A stretch of 64,000 bases of DNA from Bacteroidota bacterium (GTDB lineage Bacteria > Bacteroidota > Ignavibacteria > UBA10030 > UBA8401): assembly GCA_041658205.1 (NCBI GenBank), contig JBBAAO010000001.1:2480001-2544000 (forward strand), read 5' to 3'. A program made the translations under genes and the position numbers. Shown in pieces: positions 17,237 through 25,622 of this stretch; positions within the stretch are counted from its first letter, which is position 1, and every line of letters starts with the position of its first letter. The notes below the pieces were generated by a model. It searched no databases. It saw nothing but the letters and a program-made list of their open reading frames with translations, and was not told the origin of the DNA.

Positions 17237-18679
17237 TCAATTCGGCGGAGATGGCGGCGGTTTCAAAGGATCAATAACCGAAGGAGGTGGTGTGTTTTGA
17301 GAACCAGTTCCTGGATTGACTGTGTTATTGATATTCCCTATGAGATTGCCGATGCGATCATTAATAATATTCCCAGCTCCTCCACCTCCCATTGAACTTG
17401 TTGGTGGCGGTGGCGGTGGCGGGACATTGGCAAACGATGAAGTGCGGGATGTACTTGACGAAGTTGTTCCCGAAGAAGACGTCGTTTGCTGCCCTTGCTT
17501 TTGATCAGATTGCTTCTGATCAGTCTGGCTTTGTTCGGACGATTTTGCATCGTTAGAAGAGGACGAAGTAGAACCAACGATCTGTTCTGATTTTTTTGCA
17601 GATGCTGCGCTAGTCTTTGCCTGTGAGTAATTCGGATCGGCTGTTGCAGCCTGAGAATACGCTTGGAATGCCTGGGTATACAGTCCCCTGTCTTCAAAAT
17701 CTAGACCTCGAGAATATTGAAGGAACGCAAAGAAATTTTCTGTAGGTATTTCAAGAATCGCCTCTCGTTCTTCATCGGTCAATTTTATTTTCATCTGGTC
17801 GATGATCTTAAAGACAAGATCCTTCTCCATTCGGAAAAAGTCCTCAACTTTTCCCGAAATATTTGTAGAGGCATCAATCTCACCGGTTTTAGCTTTTGCA
17901 ACAAACGCATCAATATTTATTTTGTTACCCGTCAAATCAAAAAACGAGCCTTTAATCAATCTATTAGCTCCCAATAATTTCCCTAACCGTGGAGCAGTTT
18001 TTTGATCAACCATATCTGTCTCAGAAAGATTCATTTCTTCGATCAATTGCTGCAATCGAATTCGCTCTAACACTTTAAGCGATTTCACCTTCGAAAGATC
18101 CGTGATCATCATTTCCGAAAGACCCTTTTGAAGCGGATTCAGCTCTGCTTTTTGTCCTTTGTTTTCAAAATAGAGAATGGCGATCGTATTCGCGGGGATC
18201 CTTGCAACATCTAATTGCTGTTCCATTTGCAAAGCACGTTGAGCTTCCAATTCCATCTGCTGACGATAAAGAAGTTTAATACGTGTTTCGACAACTTCCT
18301 TATACTCACCGAAGAAGGTTAATTCATTATAAATTCTATAGTATTGTATCGCTTTGTTGTAATCCTGTTTTGCTTCGTACGATGCGGCAATGTAATACGC
18401 CGCCTGATCATCCTCTTCATCTAACTTTAAAACTTGCTGAAGGAGTTTCGTTGCATCATCATATTGTTTTTTATTATAGTGTGCAATCGCCATCAATTTG
18501 ATATATTCTGGCCGGTCCGGCGAAAGAATCAAAGCACGCTTCATACGCGCAATTGCTTCGTCATTTCTTCCTTGTTCAATAAGATTGGTGGTTATTTCGG
18601 AGAGACCGGGACCGCACGAGATTTGCATTATCGCCAAGCAGGTGAACAAAAGTATTGCACGGCGTAAAGAAGATTTCAT
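17237..18679 (-). CDS. TPR plus CsgG-domain lipoprotein-like protein with Pro/Gly-rich tail (paralogue 1)
   Basis: A 480-residue protein. The N terminus (MKSSLRRAILLFTCLAIMQISCGPG) is a signal peptide with a plausible, non-ideal lipobox at Cys22. TPR helices span about 30-130 (DEAIARMKRALILSPDRPEYIKLMAIAHYNKKQYDDA). A CsgG domain at about 165-300 (IAILYFENKGQKAELNPLQKGLSEMMITDL, LERIRLQQLIEEMNLSETDMVD) closely matches the 254-residue protein at 10435-11199. The last about 110 residues are low-complexity: Ser/Gln-rich, then a run of seven prolines and a GGGG tract, as seen in surface-exposed or assembly proteins. It is the first gene of the envelope cluster, with a candidate promoter just upstream. 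Confidence 0.8.
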   Translation of the reverse strand: MKSSLRRAILLFTCLAIMQISCGPGLSEITTNLIEQGRNDEAIARMKRALILSPDRPEYIKLMAIAHYNKKQYDDATKLLQQVLKLDEEDDQAAYYIAASYEAKQDYNKAIQYYRIYNELTFFGEYKEVVETRIKLLYRQQMELEAQRALQMEQQLDVARIPANTIAILYFENKGQKAELNPLQKGLSEMMITDLSKVKSLKVLERIRLQQLIEEMNLSETDMVDQKTAPRLGKLLGANRLIKGSFFDLTGNKINIDAFVAKAKTGEIDASTNISGKVEDFFRMEKDLVFKIIDQMKIKLTDEEREAILEIPTENFFAFLQYSRGLDFEDRGLYTQAFQAYSQAATADPNYSQAKTSAASAKKSEQIVGSTSSSSNDAKSSEQSQTDQKQSDQKQGQQTTSSSGTTSSSTSRTSSFANVPPPPPPPTSSMGGGGAGNIINDRIGNLIGNINNTVNPGTGSQNTPPPSVIDPLKPPPSPPN

Positions 18680-18701
18680 GAATAAACTCCAATAGGTACT
18701 G

Positions 18702-18733
18702 CAAATATTGTAAAAATTGCTACGGTAGTCAAC
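18702..18733 (-). promoter_or_regulatory. Candidate Bacteroidota-type promoter of the CsgG/T9SS cluster
   Basis: On the minus strand GTTG (18733-18730), a 20-base spacer and AATATTTG (18709-18702) approximate TTTG-N19-TAnnTTTG, with one mismatch in the -7 box. Transcription would begin about 17 bases before the start codon at 18679. Confidence 0.4.
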
Positions 18734-18856
18734 AATTGCTAATCCACTGCCGTTCAGGTCGTGTATTGGTTAAAAATCCTCTACAAACAAAGAAGAAAAT
18801 GAGAAATGAAGTTGTACGACGCGTCACAGAGAAAAAGCGATTGTGACATAGAAACG

Positions 18857-19339
18857 TTATTCCTCTTCTTCTCCTCCCATCATTTTTTCGGCAGTTGTTT
18901 GGGCCCACCGTGCAAGAGTATCGCGTTCGGCATCACTAAAATTTGCTTCAGAATGTAACGGAATGTATTTCGGAAGGGGCATAGATCGATCGGTAACCGC
19001 TTGATATATACCAGAGAGCTTTTGGACTTTTTTATTAAATTTATATTTTCCCCATTCGGACATATTGAAATGCTTCCGTCCTTCCATCACATCGTAGGAA
19101 ACCAGCCAAGAAGCCGGAGCAATGTAGGAATAGAATGGCCAGACCGTTTTATTGGAATGACAATCTTTACATCCTCTATCAAGAAGCGAACTGATATTTG
19201 CCGGAATTGCCAACTCTGATTGAAGTGTCTTTGCGGAATCGAATGAAGGATTGTCACGATTTGGTTGGATGAACTGCATAAAGAGAAAAACAACTGCTGA
19301 AACAACCACAGCCACTTTGGCAATTTTTTTGTAATTCAT
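18857..19339 (-). CDS. Membrane-anchored haem-binding domain (c-type) protein
   Basis: A 160-residue protein with an N-terminal signal anchor (KIAKVAVVVSAVVFLFMQFI) and a single CxxCH haem c attachment site in RGCKDCHSNKTVWPFYSYIAPASW. It ends in an acidic tail (GGEEEE). The order CKDCHSN-T-WP-YS-APxSW...HFNMSEW is the signature of the Haem_bd family (PF14376), common in Bacteroidota and thought to bind haem in the periplasm. The ATG at 19339 is chosen over one 60 bases upstream because AAAGGAT precedes it and the signal anchor starts there. It stands alone, divergent from glmM. The electron-transfer partner is unknown. Confidence 0.88.
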   Translation of the reverse strand: MNYKKIAKVAVVVSAVVFLFMQFIQPNRDNPSFDSAKTLQSELAIPANISSLLDRGCKDCHSNKTVWPFYSYIAPASWLVSYDVMEGRKHFNMSEWGKYKFNKKVQKLSGIYQAVTDRSMPLPKYIPLHSEANFSDAERDTLARWAQTTAEKMMGGEEEE

Positions 19340-19489
19340 AACAATCCTTTTCAAAGTTTTTGACTCTGTGAATATGGAAAAACCAAAAGAAAGATGCAAA
19401 CAGAGAAATCACATAACACCCTTGCTTGACTCACCATTGATCCGTATTTTCTTACCATTATTGTCTCACACTTAGAATGGAACTGTTGT

Positions 19490-20854
19490 ATGTCGTTAAT
19501 GGTAAGTATCTCAGGTATCCGCGGCGTTGTTGGTGAATCGTTGACACCCGAAACAGCGGTAAAATATTCCGCAGCGTTTGCTGAATACTGCAATCGCGGA
19601 ACAATTATTGTCGGACGAGACGGGCGAATCACCGGAAAATCAATTTCGGATATCGTTGTATCCACTCTTTTGCAAATGGGCTGCAATGTTGTATCCCTCG
19701 GAATTTGTCCCACACCGACTGTTGGTCTTGCCATTGAAAAACTTCACGCTGCCGGCGGAATTTCCATCACCGCAAGTCACAACCCAATGATCTGGAACGG
19801 CTTGAAATTCATCGGCTCCTCCGGAATGTTTTTAAATGGTGAAGAGAACAAAGAATTTTGGGCAATCGCTGATCGCGGTAACTTCCTTTACAAAAAATGG
19901 GATGAGCAGGGTAAGCTAACGGAAGATCCGAACTTCATTAATGAACATATCAATACTATCCTCTCTCTTCCCAGCATCAATACAAAATCGATTGCTGCTC
20001 GAAAACTAAAGGTAGTTGTGGATTGTGTCAATGCTGCAGGGGGTAACATCGCTCCTCAGCTATTGCGAAAACTTGGCTGCGAAGTAATTGAAATGAATTG
20101 CGAAGTAAGCGGGATATTTTCACACACACCAGAACCCATTCCGGAAAATCTCACCGGCCTATGTGCGAGAGTGGTGCAAGAAAAAGCGGATCTCGGCGTT
20201 GCAGTGGATCCCGACGTTGACCGACTGGTGTTGATCACGGAAGAAGGAAAACCATTTGTGGAAGAATACACAATCGTTTCTGCAACAAAATTTATCTTGG
20301 AATCAGAACAGAAATTGGGAAGAACAAATCATAACGTCGTCGTTAATCTTTCCACTACTCGTGCAGTAGAAGATGTGGCAAAAGAATTTGGGGCAACCGT
20401 TCACCGGACACCAGTAGGAGAAATAAACGTTGCATCAAAGATGAAAGCAGTCCATTCCGTCATCGGTGGAGAAGGAAGTGGAGGTGTGATTCTTCCCGAA
20501 GTTCATTTAGGAAGAGATGCGATTGTTGGCATTGGACTCTTTATGCAATTACTAGCGAACTTTGGTGGGAAAGCATCTGCACTGAAAGCATCACTTCCTC
20601 AATACGAGATTGTGAAGAATAAGATTGAGCTCGGTTCATTAAAACCGGACGAAATACTGAAACGACTGCATTCCAAATATTCCAAAACCGAAACAACGAA
20701 TTTTGACGACGGATTGAAGATCGACTTTCCTGCTTCGTGGGTACATCTGCGAAAATCAAATACCGAACCGATCATTCGAATTATTGCCGAAGCTAGAACA
20801 CGAGAAAAGGCATCGCAGCTGGTTGATCGTTTCCAGAATGAGATCGTTGGTTAA
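19490..20854 (+). CDS. glmM: Phosphoglucosamine mutase (alpha-D-phosphohexomutase family)
   Basis: Interconverts glucosamine-6-phosphate and glucosamine-1-phosphate for UDP-GlcNAc and peptidoglycan synthesis. The 454 residues contain the four family loops: phosphoserine loop TASHNP (about 94-99), metal loop DPDVDR (about 242-247), sugar loop GEGSGG (about 327), and C-terminal phosphate loop RKSNTEPIIRI. The start MVSISGIRGVVGESL matches the short GlmM-like subgroup seen in archaea and FCB bacteria, so phosphomannomutase or phosphoglucomutase activity cannot be excluded. dprA starts 4 bases after the stop. Confidence 0.85.
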   Translation: MSLMVSISGIRGVVGESLTPETAVKYSAAFAEYCNRGTIIVGRDGRITGKSISDIVVSTLLQMGCNVVSLGICPTPTVGLAIEKLHAAGGISITASHNPMIWNGLKFIGSSGMFLNGEENKEFWAIADRGNFLYKKWDEQGKLTEDPNFINEHINTILSLPSINTKSIAARKLKVVVDCVNAAGGNIAPQLLRKLGCEVIEMNCEVSGIFSHTPEPIPENLTGLCARVVQEKADLGVAVDPDVDRLVLITEEGKPFVEEYTIVSATKFILESEQKLGRTNHNVVVNLSTTRAVEDVAKEFGATVHRTPVGEINVASKMKAVHSVIGGEGSGGVILPEVHLGRDAIVGIGLFMQLLANFGGKASALKASLPQYEIVKNKIELGSLKPDEILKRLHSKYSKTETTNFDDGLKIDFPASWVHLRKSNTEPIIRIIAEARTREKASQLVDRFQNEIVG

Positions 20855-20858
20855 TTGA

Positions 20859-21971
20859 ATGCAAAATGAGATTCAGATTCGGGATTTACTGCATTTAAAA
20901 TCGATTCCAAAAATAAGCGATCGAAAAATCATCAATCTTGTCAACCATTTTGGAAATACAAAAGAGATCCTGGCTTCCGACCCGCGCAAACTGATTAAAG
21001 CACACGGAGTGAAAGAACCAGACGCTTCGCTTATCCGCCACACTCCATTCAATCAACATCTGGTCGAAAAACAATTTTCCCTTGTCAATAAGATCGATGG
21101 AAGCATTATTTCCTTGTGGGATAACAATTATCCTGAACACTTAAAAAATATCTACGATCCTCCTGTATTATTATTTGTGCGTGGCGCGTTTCATCATAAT
21201 GATAATTTCTCCATTGCAATCGTCGGCACCCGTCATCCCACAACAAACGGCAAACTAAACGCTGAACATTTTGCAAAAGAATTTGCTCATCGAGGGATTA
21301 CCGTGGTCAGCGGTTTGGCTCGGGGCATTGATACAATTGCCCATAGCAGTACGCTTCAAGCACACGGAAGAACAATTGCTGTTCTCGGTGGAAGTATCGA
21401 TAAGATCTATCCCAAAGAAAATGAAAAACTCGTGAGCCAGATCGAAATAAAGAATAACGGAGCCGTAATCTCCGAATTGCTGATGAGCACACAATCACAT
21501 CCGGGATTTTTTCCGCGAAGGAACCGAATCATCAGCGGAATGTCGCTCGGGACACTTATTATAGAATCGGACGAAAACGGTGGAGCAATGATCACGGCAA
21601 CGACCGCAATTGATCAGAATCGTGAACTCTTTTGCATTCCGGGAAATATTTCGGAGAAAAAAAGTTACGGCACCAATAAATTGATCAAGAACGGCCAGGC
21701 AAAACTGGTTCAGTCTGTGGACGATGTTATTGACGAACTGTTAGTGTCGCTCTCTCCAATCCTCAAATCAAAACCTCATAAAGCCGAAATACCGCAATTA
21801 AATGCATTCGAGCAGAAAATTATCGATGTTCTTAATAATGAACCGGTGCATATCGACAGCATTTCTGAACAAACACAGCTCTCTTCTTCGGACGTGTTGG
21901 TAAATCTGCTCAGTCTTGAATTCAAAGGGATTGTACGCCAAATGGCGGGAAAGATGTTTTTAAAAGTATAA
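20859..21971 (+). CDS. dprA: DNA-processing protein DprA (RecA loader for incoming ssDNA)
   Basis: Protects incoming single-stranded DNA and loads RecA during natural transformation. The 370 residues have an N-terminal helix-hairpin-helix-like region (RKIINLVNHFGNTKEIL), then the Rossmann-like DprA core with SIAIVGTRHPT, VVSGLARGIDTIAHSSTL, AVLGGSIDKIYPKEN, FPRRNRIISGMS and ENGGAMITA..FCIPGNI. A C-terminal winged-helix (DML1-like) domain follows at about 310-370. It is co-directional with and 4 bases from glmM. It hints at competence, but no com genes are in the window. Confidence 0.95.
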   Translation: MQNEIQIRDLLHLKSIPKISDRKIINLVNHFGNTKEILASDPRKLIKAHGVKEPDASLIRHTPFNQHLVEKQFSLVNKIDGSIISLWDNNYPEHLKNIYDPPVLLFVRGAFHHNDNFSIAIVGTRHPTTNGKLNAEHFAKEFAHRGITVVSGLARGIDTIAHSSTLQAHGRTIAVLGGSIDKIYPKENEKLVSQIEIKNNGAVISELLMSTQSHPGFFPRRNRIISGMSLGTLIIESDENGGAMITATTAIDQNRELFCIPGNISEKKSYGTNKLIKNGQAKLVQSVDDVIDELLVSLSPILKSKPHKAEIPQLNAFEQKIIDVLNNEPVHIDSISEQTQLSSSDVLVNLLSLEFKGIVRQMAGKMFLKV

Positions 21972-22098
21972 TTCTTTTCCTAAAAATTTCTGTACTGAAA
22001 TTTTTAACTTTTTCCAAGCTATTGCACCAGAAAAATAACTTCTATTCTCCTGTTCTTCTTTCCCCTTCCTCAAAAAATCCTTATCTTATCAATAGAAA

Positions 22099-22668
22099 AT
22101 GATTACCATTGCTGAAATACATGTTGATGATTCCGTCCTCACAACGAAATTTGCCTGCGATCTTAACGCGTGTAAAGGAGCCTGTTGCACATTCCCGGGA
22201 GGAAGAGGGGCGCCTCTACAAGACAATGAAATCGGTGAAATTGAACATGCATTCCCGATCATTAAAGAATATCTTTCATCAAAACATTTGGCAATAATTG
22301 AACGCGACGGTTTGGTGGACGGATCAACGGGGAATTATGCCACACAGTGTGTTGACGGCAAAGCGTGCGTGTTTGTATATTATGATGGTGATATTGCCAA
22401 ATGTGCTTTCGAACGCGCATTTTACGAAAACAAAATTACCTGGCAGAAACCGGTCTCCTGTCATCTCTTCCCGATACGCATCGGTAAGGCTCAGGTAAAC
22501 GGAAAAGAAATTCACTACGAATTTTTCAGTGAGTGTACTCCTGCGCTGAACAAGGGGGAACAAGAAAACATTCCGCTCCACCAATTTGTCTCTGCACCGC
22601 TGGTACGTGTATTTGGAGAATCCTGGAACAGACAATTGAACGAAACACTCAACACGAAACGATCATAA
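22099..22668 (+). CDS. DUF3109 family cysteine-rich protein
   Basis: A 189-residue protein. Cysteines cluster in FACDLNACKGACCTFPGGRGAPL, then CVDGKACVFVYYDGDIAKCAFERAF, WQKPVSCHLFPIRI and ECTPA. This is the pattern of the DUF3109/YkgJ-like families of putative zinc- or iron-sulfur-binding proteins. DUF3109 proteins are conserved across Bacteroidota but have no established activity. Its stop overlaps the rpoN start by one base (TAATG), so translation is probably coupled and the pair co-regulated. Confidence 0.85.
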   Translation: MITIAEIHVDDSVLTTKFACDLNACKGACCTFPGGRGAPLQDNEIGEIEHAFPIIKEYLSSKHLAIIERDGLVDGSTGNYATQCVDGKACVFVYYDGDIAKCAFERAFYENKITWQKPVSCHLFPIRIGKAQVNGKEIHYEFFSECTPALNKGEQENIPLHQFVSAPLVRVFGESWNRQLNETLNTKRS

Positions 22669-24113
22669 TGCTTCATTTATCACAACAGCAAAAATTACTT
22701 CAGAAACTCACCCCACAGCAGATTCAGTATCTGAAACTGCTCCAATTGCCGACCCTTGCCCTGGAACAGATGATCAAAATGGAATTGGAGATCAATCCCC
22801 TGCTGGAAGAAGGAGTGGATGGAGAAGTTGAAGTGGAACAATCTGCCGATGTAACACCGGCTGTGGAAGAAGAAACAAAACAGGAAGAGGAAGAAAAGAA
22901 GAAAGATGAGTTTTCGTTTGAAGATTATTTAAGCGACGAGGAATCATTCGCTCCAAAACGCGAAACACAGCAACAAAATGATGACGAAGAGAAAGAAGAG
23001 ATTCCGATTGCCGCTGCTACGCCCCTTGCTGAAAAATTAATCGATCAGCTGCATTTAGCCGATGTTACGGATATGGGAATGAACGTTGCCGAAGAGATTA
23101 TCGGCAATATTGACGAAGATGGATACTTACGGCGTGATCTGGAATCAATTGTGAACGATATCAATCTCAGTCACAAACTGCACCTTACTGTTCAACAGGT
23201 GGAAGAAGTCCTGCGCATCATTCAGAGGATGGAACCGGTCGGAATTGCTTCCCGCTCACTGCAGGAATGCCTGCTGGTACAATTGGAATTTGCCAAAGGT
23301 GAACATCGATTGATTGAACTGGCAAAAAAACTTCTGCGGGACCATTTTGATGAATTCACCAAGAAACATTATGAAAAAATTGGCGAAGTACTGAACATCT
23401 CCATCGATGAAGTAAAAAATATTCTTGAGATCATCTCTCACCTGAATCCCAAACCAGGGGAAGGAACCATCGATGCGCAGCAGAATTATCTCACTCCGGA
23501 TTTTATCGTGACCAAAGATGAAGAGACATTCATCATTCAATTGAATGATAAGAATGTTCCTCCCCTTCGTATCAACCGCAACTACAAAGAATTGATGTCC
23601 AAGCGAAATAAAGAAGTTGGCGCCGATACCAAACAATTTCTTCGCTCTAAATTTGATGCTGCAAAATGGTTCATTGCTTCTATCTATCAGCGTCGCGAAA
23701 CAATGTTGAAGGTGATGCACGAGATTGTGAATCGGCAAAAAGACTTTTTTGAAACGGGCGAGGGATTAAAACCGCTCATCTATAAAGATATTGCAGAAGT
23801 AATCCGGATGGATATTTCCACCATTAGCCGTGTTGTAAACGGAAAATATGTGCAAACCGATTTTGGTGTGTACGAACTTCGATACTTTTTTAGCGAAGGC
23901 ATTAGCACGCAAAGCGGCGAGGATGTTTCCAATAAAGAAGTGAAAGCACGTATCAAAGAGATTCTTGTTGCCGAAGATAAATCCAAACCGCTCAGCGACG
24001 AAGATATCGCTGCAATCCTCAAAGAAAAAGGATACAACATCGCCCGGAGAACTGTTGCAAAATACCGGGAATCGATGATGATTCCCGTTGCACGCCTTAG
24101 ACGTTCGATTTAA
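22668..24113 (+). CDS. rpoN: RNA polymerase sigma-54 factor
   Basis: Sigma-54 directs RNA polymerase to -24/-12 promoters that need an AAA+ activator. The 481 residues have the Gln/Leu-rich activator-interacting region (LSQQQKLLQKLTPQQIQYLKLLQLPTLALEQ), a long acidic linker (about 50-115), the core-binding domain, an HTH (IYKDIAEVIRMDISTISRVVNGKYV) and the canonical RpoN box ARRTVAKYRE. The true start is the ATG at 22668, overlapping the DUF3109 stop. An in-frame ATG at 22533 lies inside that gene and would add an unrelated Cys-rich tail. No sigma-54 activator lies in the window. Confidence 0.97.
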   Translation: MLHLSQQQKLLQKLTPQQIQYLKLLQLPTLALEQMIKMELEINPLLEEGVDGEVEVEQSADVTPAVEEETKQEEEEKKKDEFSFEDYLSDEESFAPKRETQQQNDDEEKEEIPIAAATPLAEKLIDQLHLADVTDMGMNVAEEIIGNIDEDGYLRRDLESIVNDINLSHKLHLTVQQVEEVLRIIQRMEPVGIASRSLQECLLVQLEFAKGEHRLIELAKKLLRDHFDEFTKKHYEKIGEVLNISIDEVKNILEIISHLNPKPGEGTIDAQQNYLTPDFIVTKDEETFIIQLNDKNVPPLRINRNYKELMSKRNKEVGADTKQFLRSKFDAAKWFIASIYQRRETMLKVMHEIVNRQKDFFETGEGLKPLIYKDIAEVIRMDISTISRVVNGKYVQTDFGVYELRYFFSEGISTQSGEDVSNKEVKARIKEILVAEDKSKPLSDEDIAAILKEKGYNIARRTVAKYRESMMIPVARLRRSI

Positions 24114-24120
24114 AATAACA

Positions 24121-24151
24121 ATCCCCGAAATCTTTTGGAGACTTCGGGGAT
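24121..24151. terminator. Hairpin between convergent rpoN and barrel genes
   Basis: Stem ATCCCCGAA / TTCGGGGAT with a 13-base loop. It is followed on plus by a T-containing but interrupted tract. It probably ends rpoN transcription. Confidence 0.55.
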
Positions 24152-24175
24152 CTGTTCAAATTACTTTCTTCTTGA

Positions 24176-25594
24176 TTAAAACCTTAATCGCATCCCCATC
24201 GTAAATGACCCAGTGCGGAATGTTTCCGGATTGGTCAGAATCGCGATACTCTGCGTTGCAAAATCAATATCAAATGTATTCGCCAAATGAATACCAAATC
24301 CGGCTGACCACGCGAATCGTTCGCGGCCTCCGAGAATAACACCAGTTCTCAGCGGCAACCAACCTGCTAGCGGATCGAGTTCGGTTCCCACAGAGAATTG
24401 CGGTAATTTCGTGTTACCACCAATCTCATTCAAACCAAAATGTCCGTCCACAGCAACAAGCCAGCGGAACGGAAATGCTTCGATCATCTCATCCATTTGA
24501 ATTGCCGCACCAACGTTCACCGCTGTTGGAAGATCAAATGTAAATCCGGTCGTATCAACCGTTTTTCCTTTGAATGCATCTGTCAATTTTTGCTGGTTCT
24601 CTTTGTCACCTACAGCACCTAAGTTCAATGAAGCATTACCAATGATCGCTTTTGTATTTTTATCCCATGTAATACTGCCGATGTCTGTGATACTTGCTGC
24701 AAATTGGATATTATCTAACAGTCTCATGGAAATTCCAAAATCAAGTCCGAGACCGGTACCAACCGGAGCCGGATCATTCGGATCCACTTGCGCTACCCAT
24801 TGAAGGAAGTCGAACTTTGCGATTGTTTCTTTATTCACAACGGAGCCATCAGGCTGTACTTCCGTGACAGGGGTAATGGAACCATTGTAGTGATCTGTTG
24901 CAATGAATGCGAGTCCTATTAAATATTTTACACCAACACCAATAGCTATCTCTGTCACCATCGGGAATTCAACTGGCAACATATAAGCTGCCGAAAAATT
25001 CATTTCAGCAACAGATTGTCCGTTGACAGCGGTGCCGTCAAAATTGTACGATTGACCGGCTCCATAACCGCGAAGTGGAAATTCCAAATATGCCTTATCA
25101 AGATCCAGATTGATGGCTGTTTGAATTGACGGTGCAATGGCAAATCCGAAATTACCAATCTGCAATGAAAAACCAATCAAAGAAGTTTCAATTCTTGTTT
25201 GTGTCCGTGCAATACCGGATGGGAACAATTCAAGAATTTTATCTTTATCTGCTTCTGTTAACATTCTTGGCTGCCGATCCGGATTTCCGGGAACATCAAC
25301 TCCGGTGAAGTAATCGTTATAAATTCCCAGATTAATCAAGTCGCTACCTATAGAGAAACCAAGCGGTACAAGGTTGATTGTTACTGTCGCATCTCTGTCA
25401 TTCAAGGCAAGATTCGCAGGATTAACTCCGACGGCGTCAAGTCCCCGTGAAAATGCTGTAAATGCTCGTCCCATTCCAACAAGACGAGGTGAATATTTAT
25501 CTCCTCCGGCAAATGTTGTGGTTGTCATCACCACATCAAGTGCAAGAAGGATCATGCATGCTGCAACGAAATTTCTTTTTTCAAACGTTTTCAT
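24176..25594 (-). CDS. Outer-membrane PorV/FadL-like beta-barrel protein (DUF5723-like)
   Basis: A 472-residue exported protein. After the signal peptide it begins YSPRLVGMGRAFTAFSRGLDAVGVNPANLAL, the glycine/proline-rich opening shared by PorV and FadL-type 14-strand barrels of FCB bacteria. The rest is beta-strand rich (VTINLVPLGFSIGSDLINLG, GLGLDFGISMRLLDNIQFAASITDIG) and ends in MGMRLRF with a terminal Phe. It directly follows (28 bases) the 883-residue repeat protein on the same strand, and AAAGGAT precedes its start. A link to T9SS (PorV function) is possible but unproven, since many paralogues exist in such genomes. Confidence 0.75.
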   Translation of the reverse strand: MKTFEKRNFVAACMILLALDVVMTTTTFAGGDKYSPRLVGMGRAFTAFSRGLDAVGVNPANLALNDRDATVTINLVPLGFSIGSDLINLGIYNDYFTGVDVPGNPDRQPRMLTEADKDKILELFPSGIARTQTRIETSLIGFSLQIGNFGFAIAPSIQTAINLDLDKAYLEFPLRGYGAGQSYNFDGTAVNGQSVAEMNFSAAYMLPVEFPMVTEIAIGVGVKYLIGLAFIATDHYNGSITPVTEVQPDGSVVNKETIAKFDFLQWVAQVDPNDPAPVGTGLGLDFGISMRLLDNIQFAASITDIGSITWDKNTKAIIGNASLNLGAVGDKENQQKLTDAFKGKTVDTTGFTFDLPTAVNVGAAIQMDEMIEAFPFRWLVAVDGHFGLNEIGGNTKLPQFSVGTELDPLAGWLPLRTGVILGGRERFAWSAGFGIHLANTFDIDFATQSIAILTNPETFRTGSFTMGMRLRF

Positions 25595-25622
25595 TGTCCA
25601 TTATCCTTTCTGTATGATGTGG

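Noticed and set aside
22533..22667. Upstream start for rpoN
   Set aside because: It lies inside the DUF3109 gene in another frame and adds residues unlike any sigma-54 N terminus.
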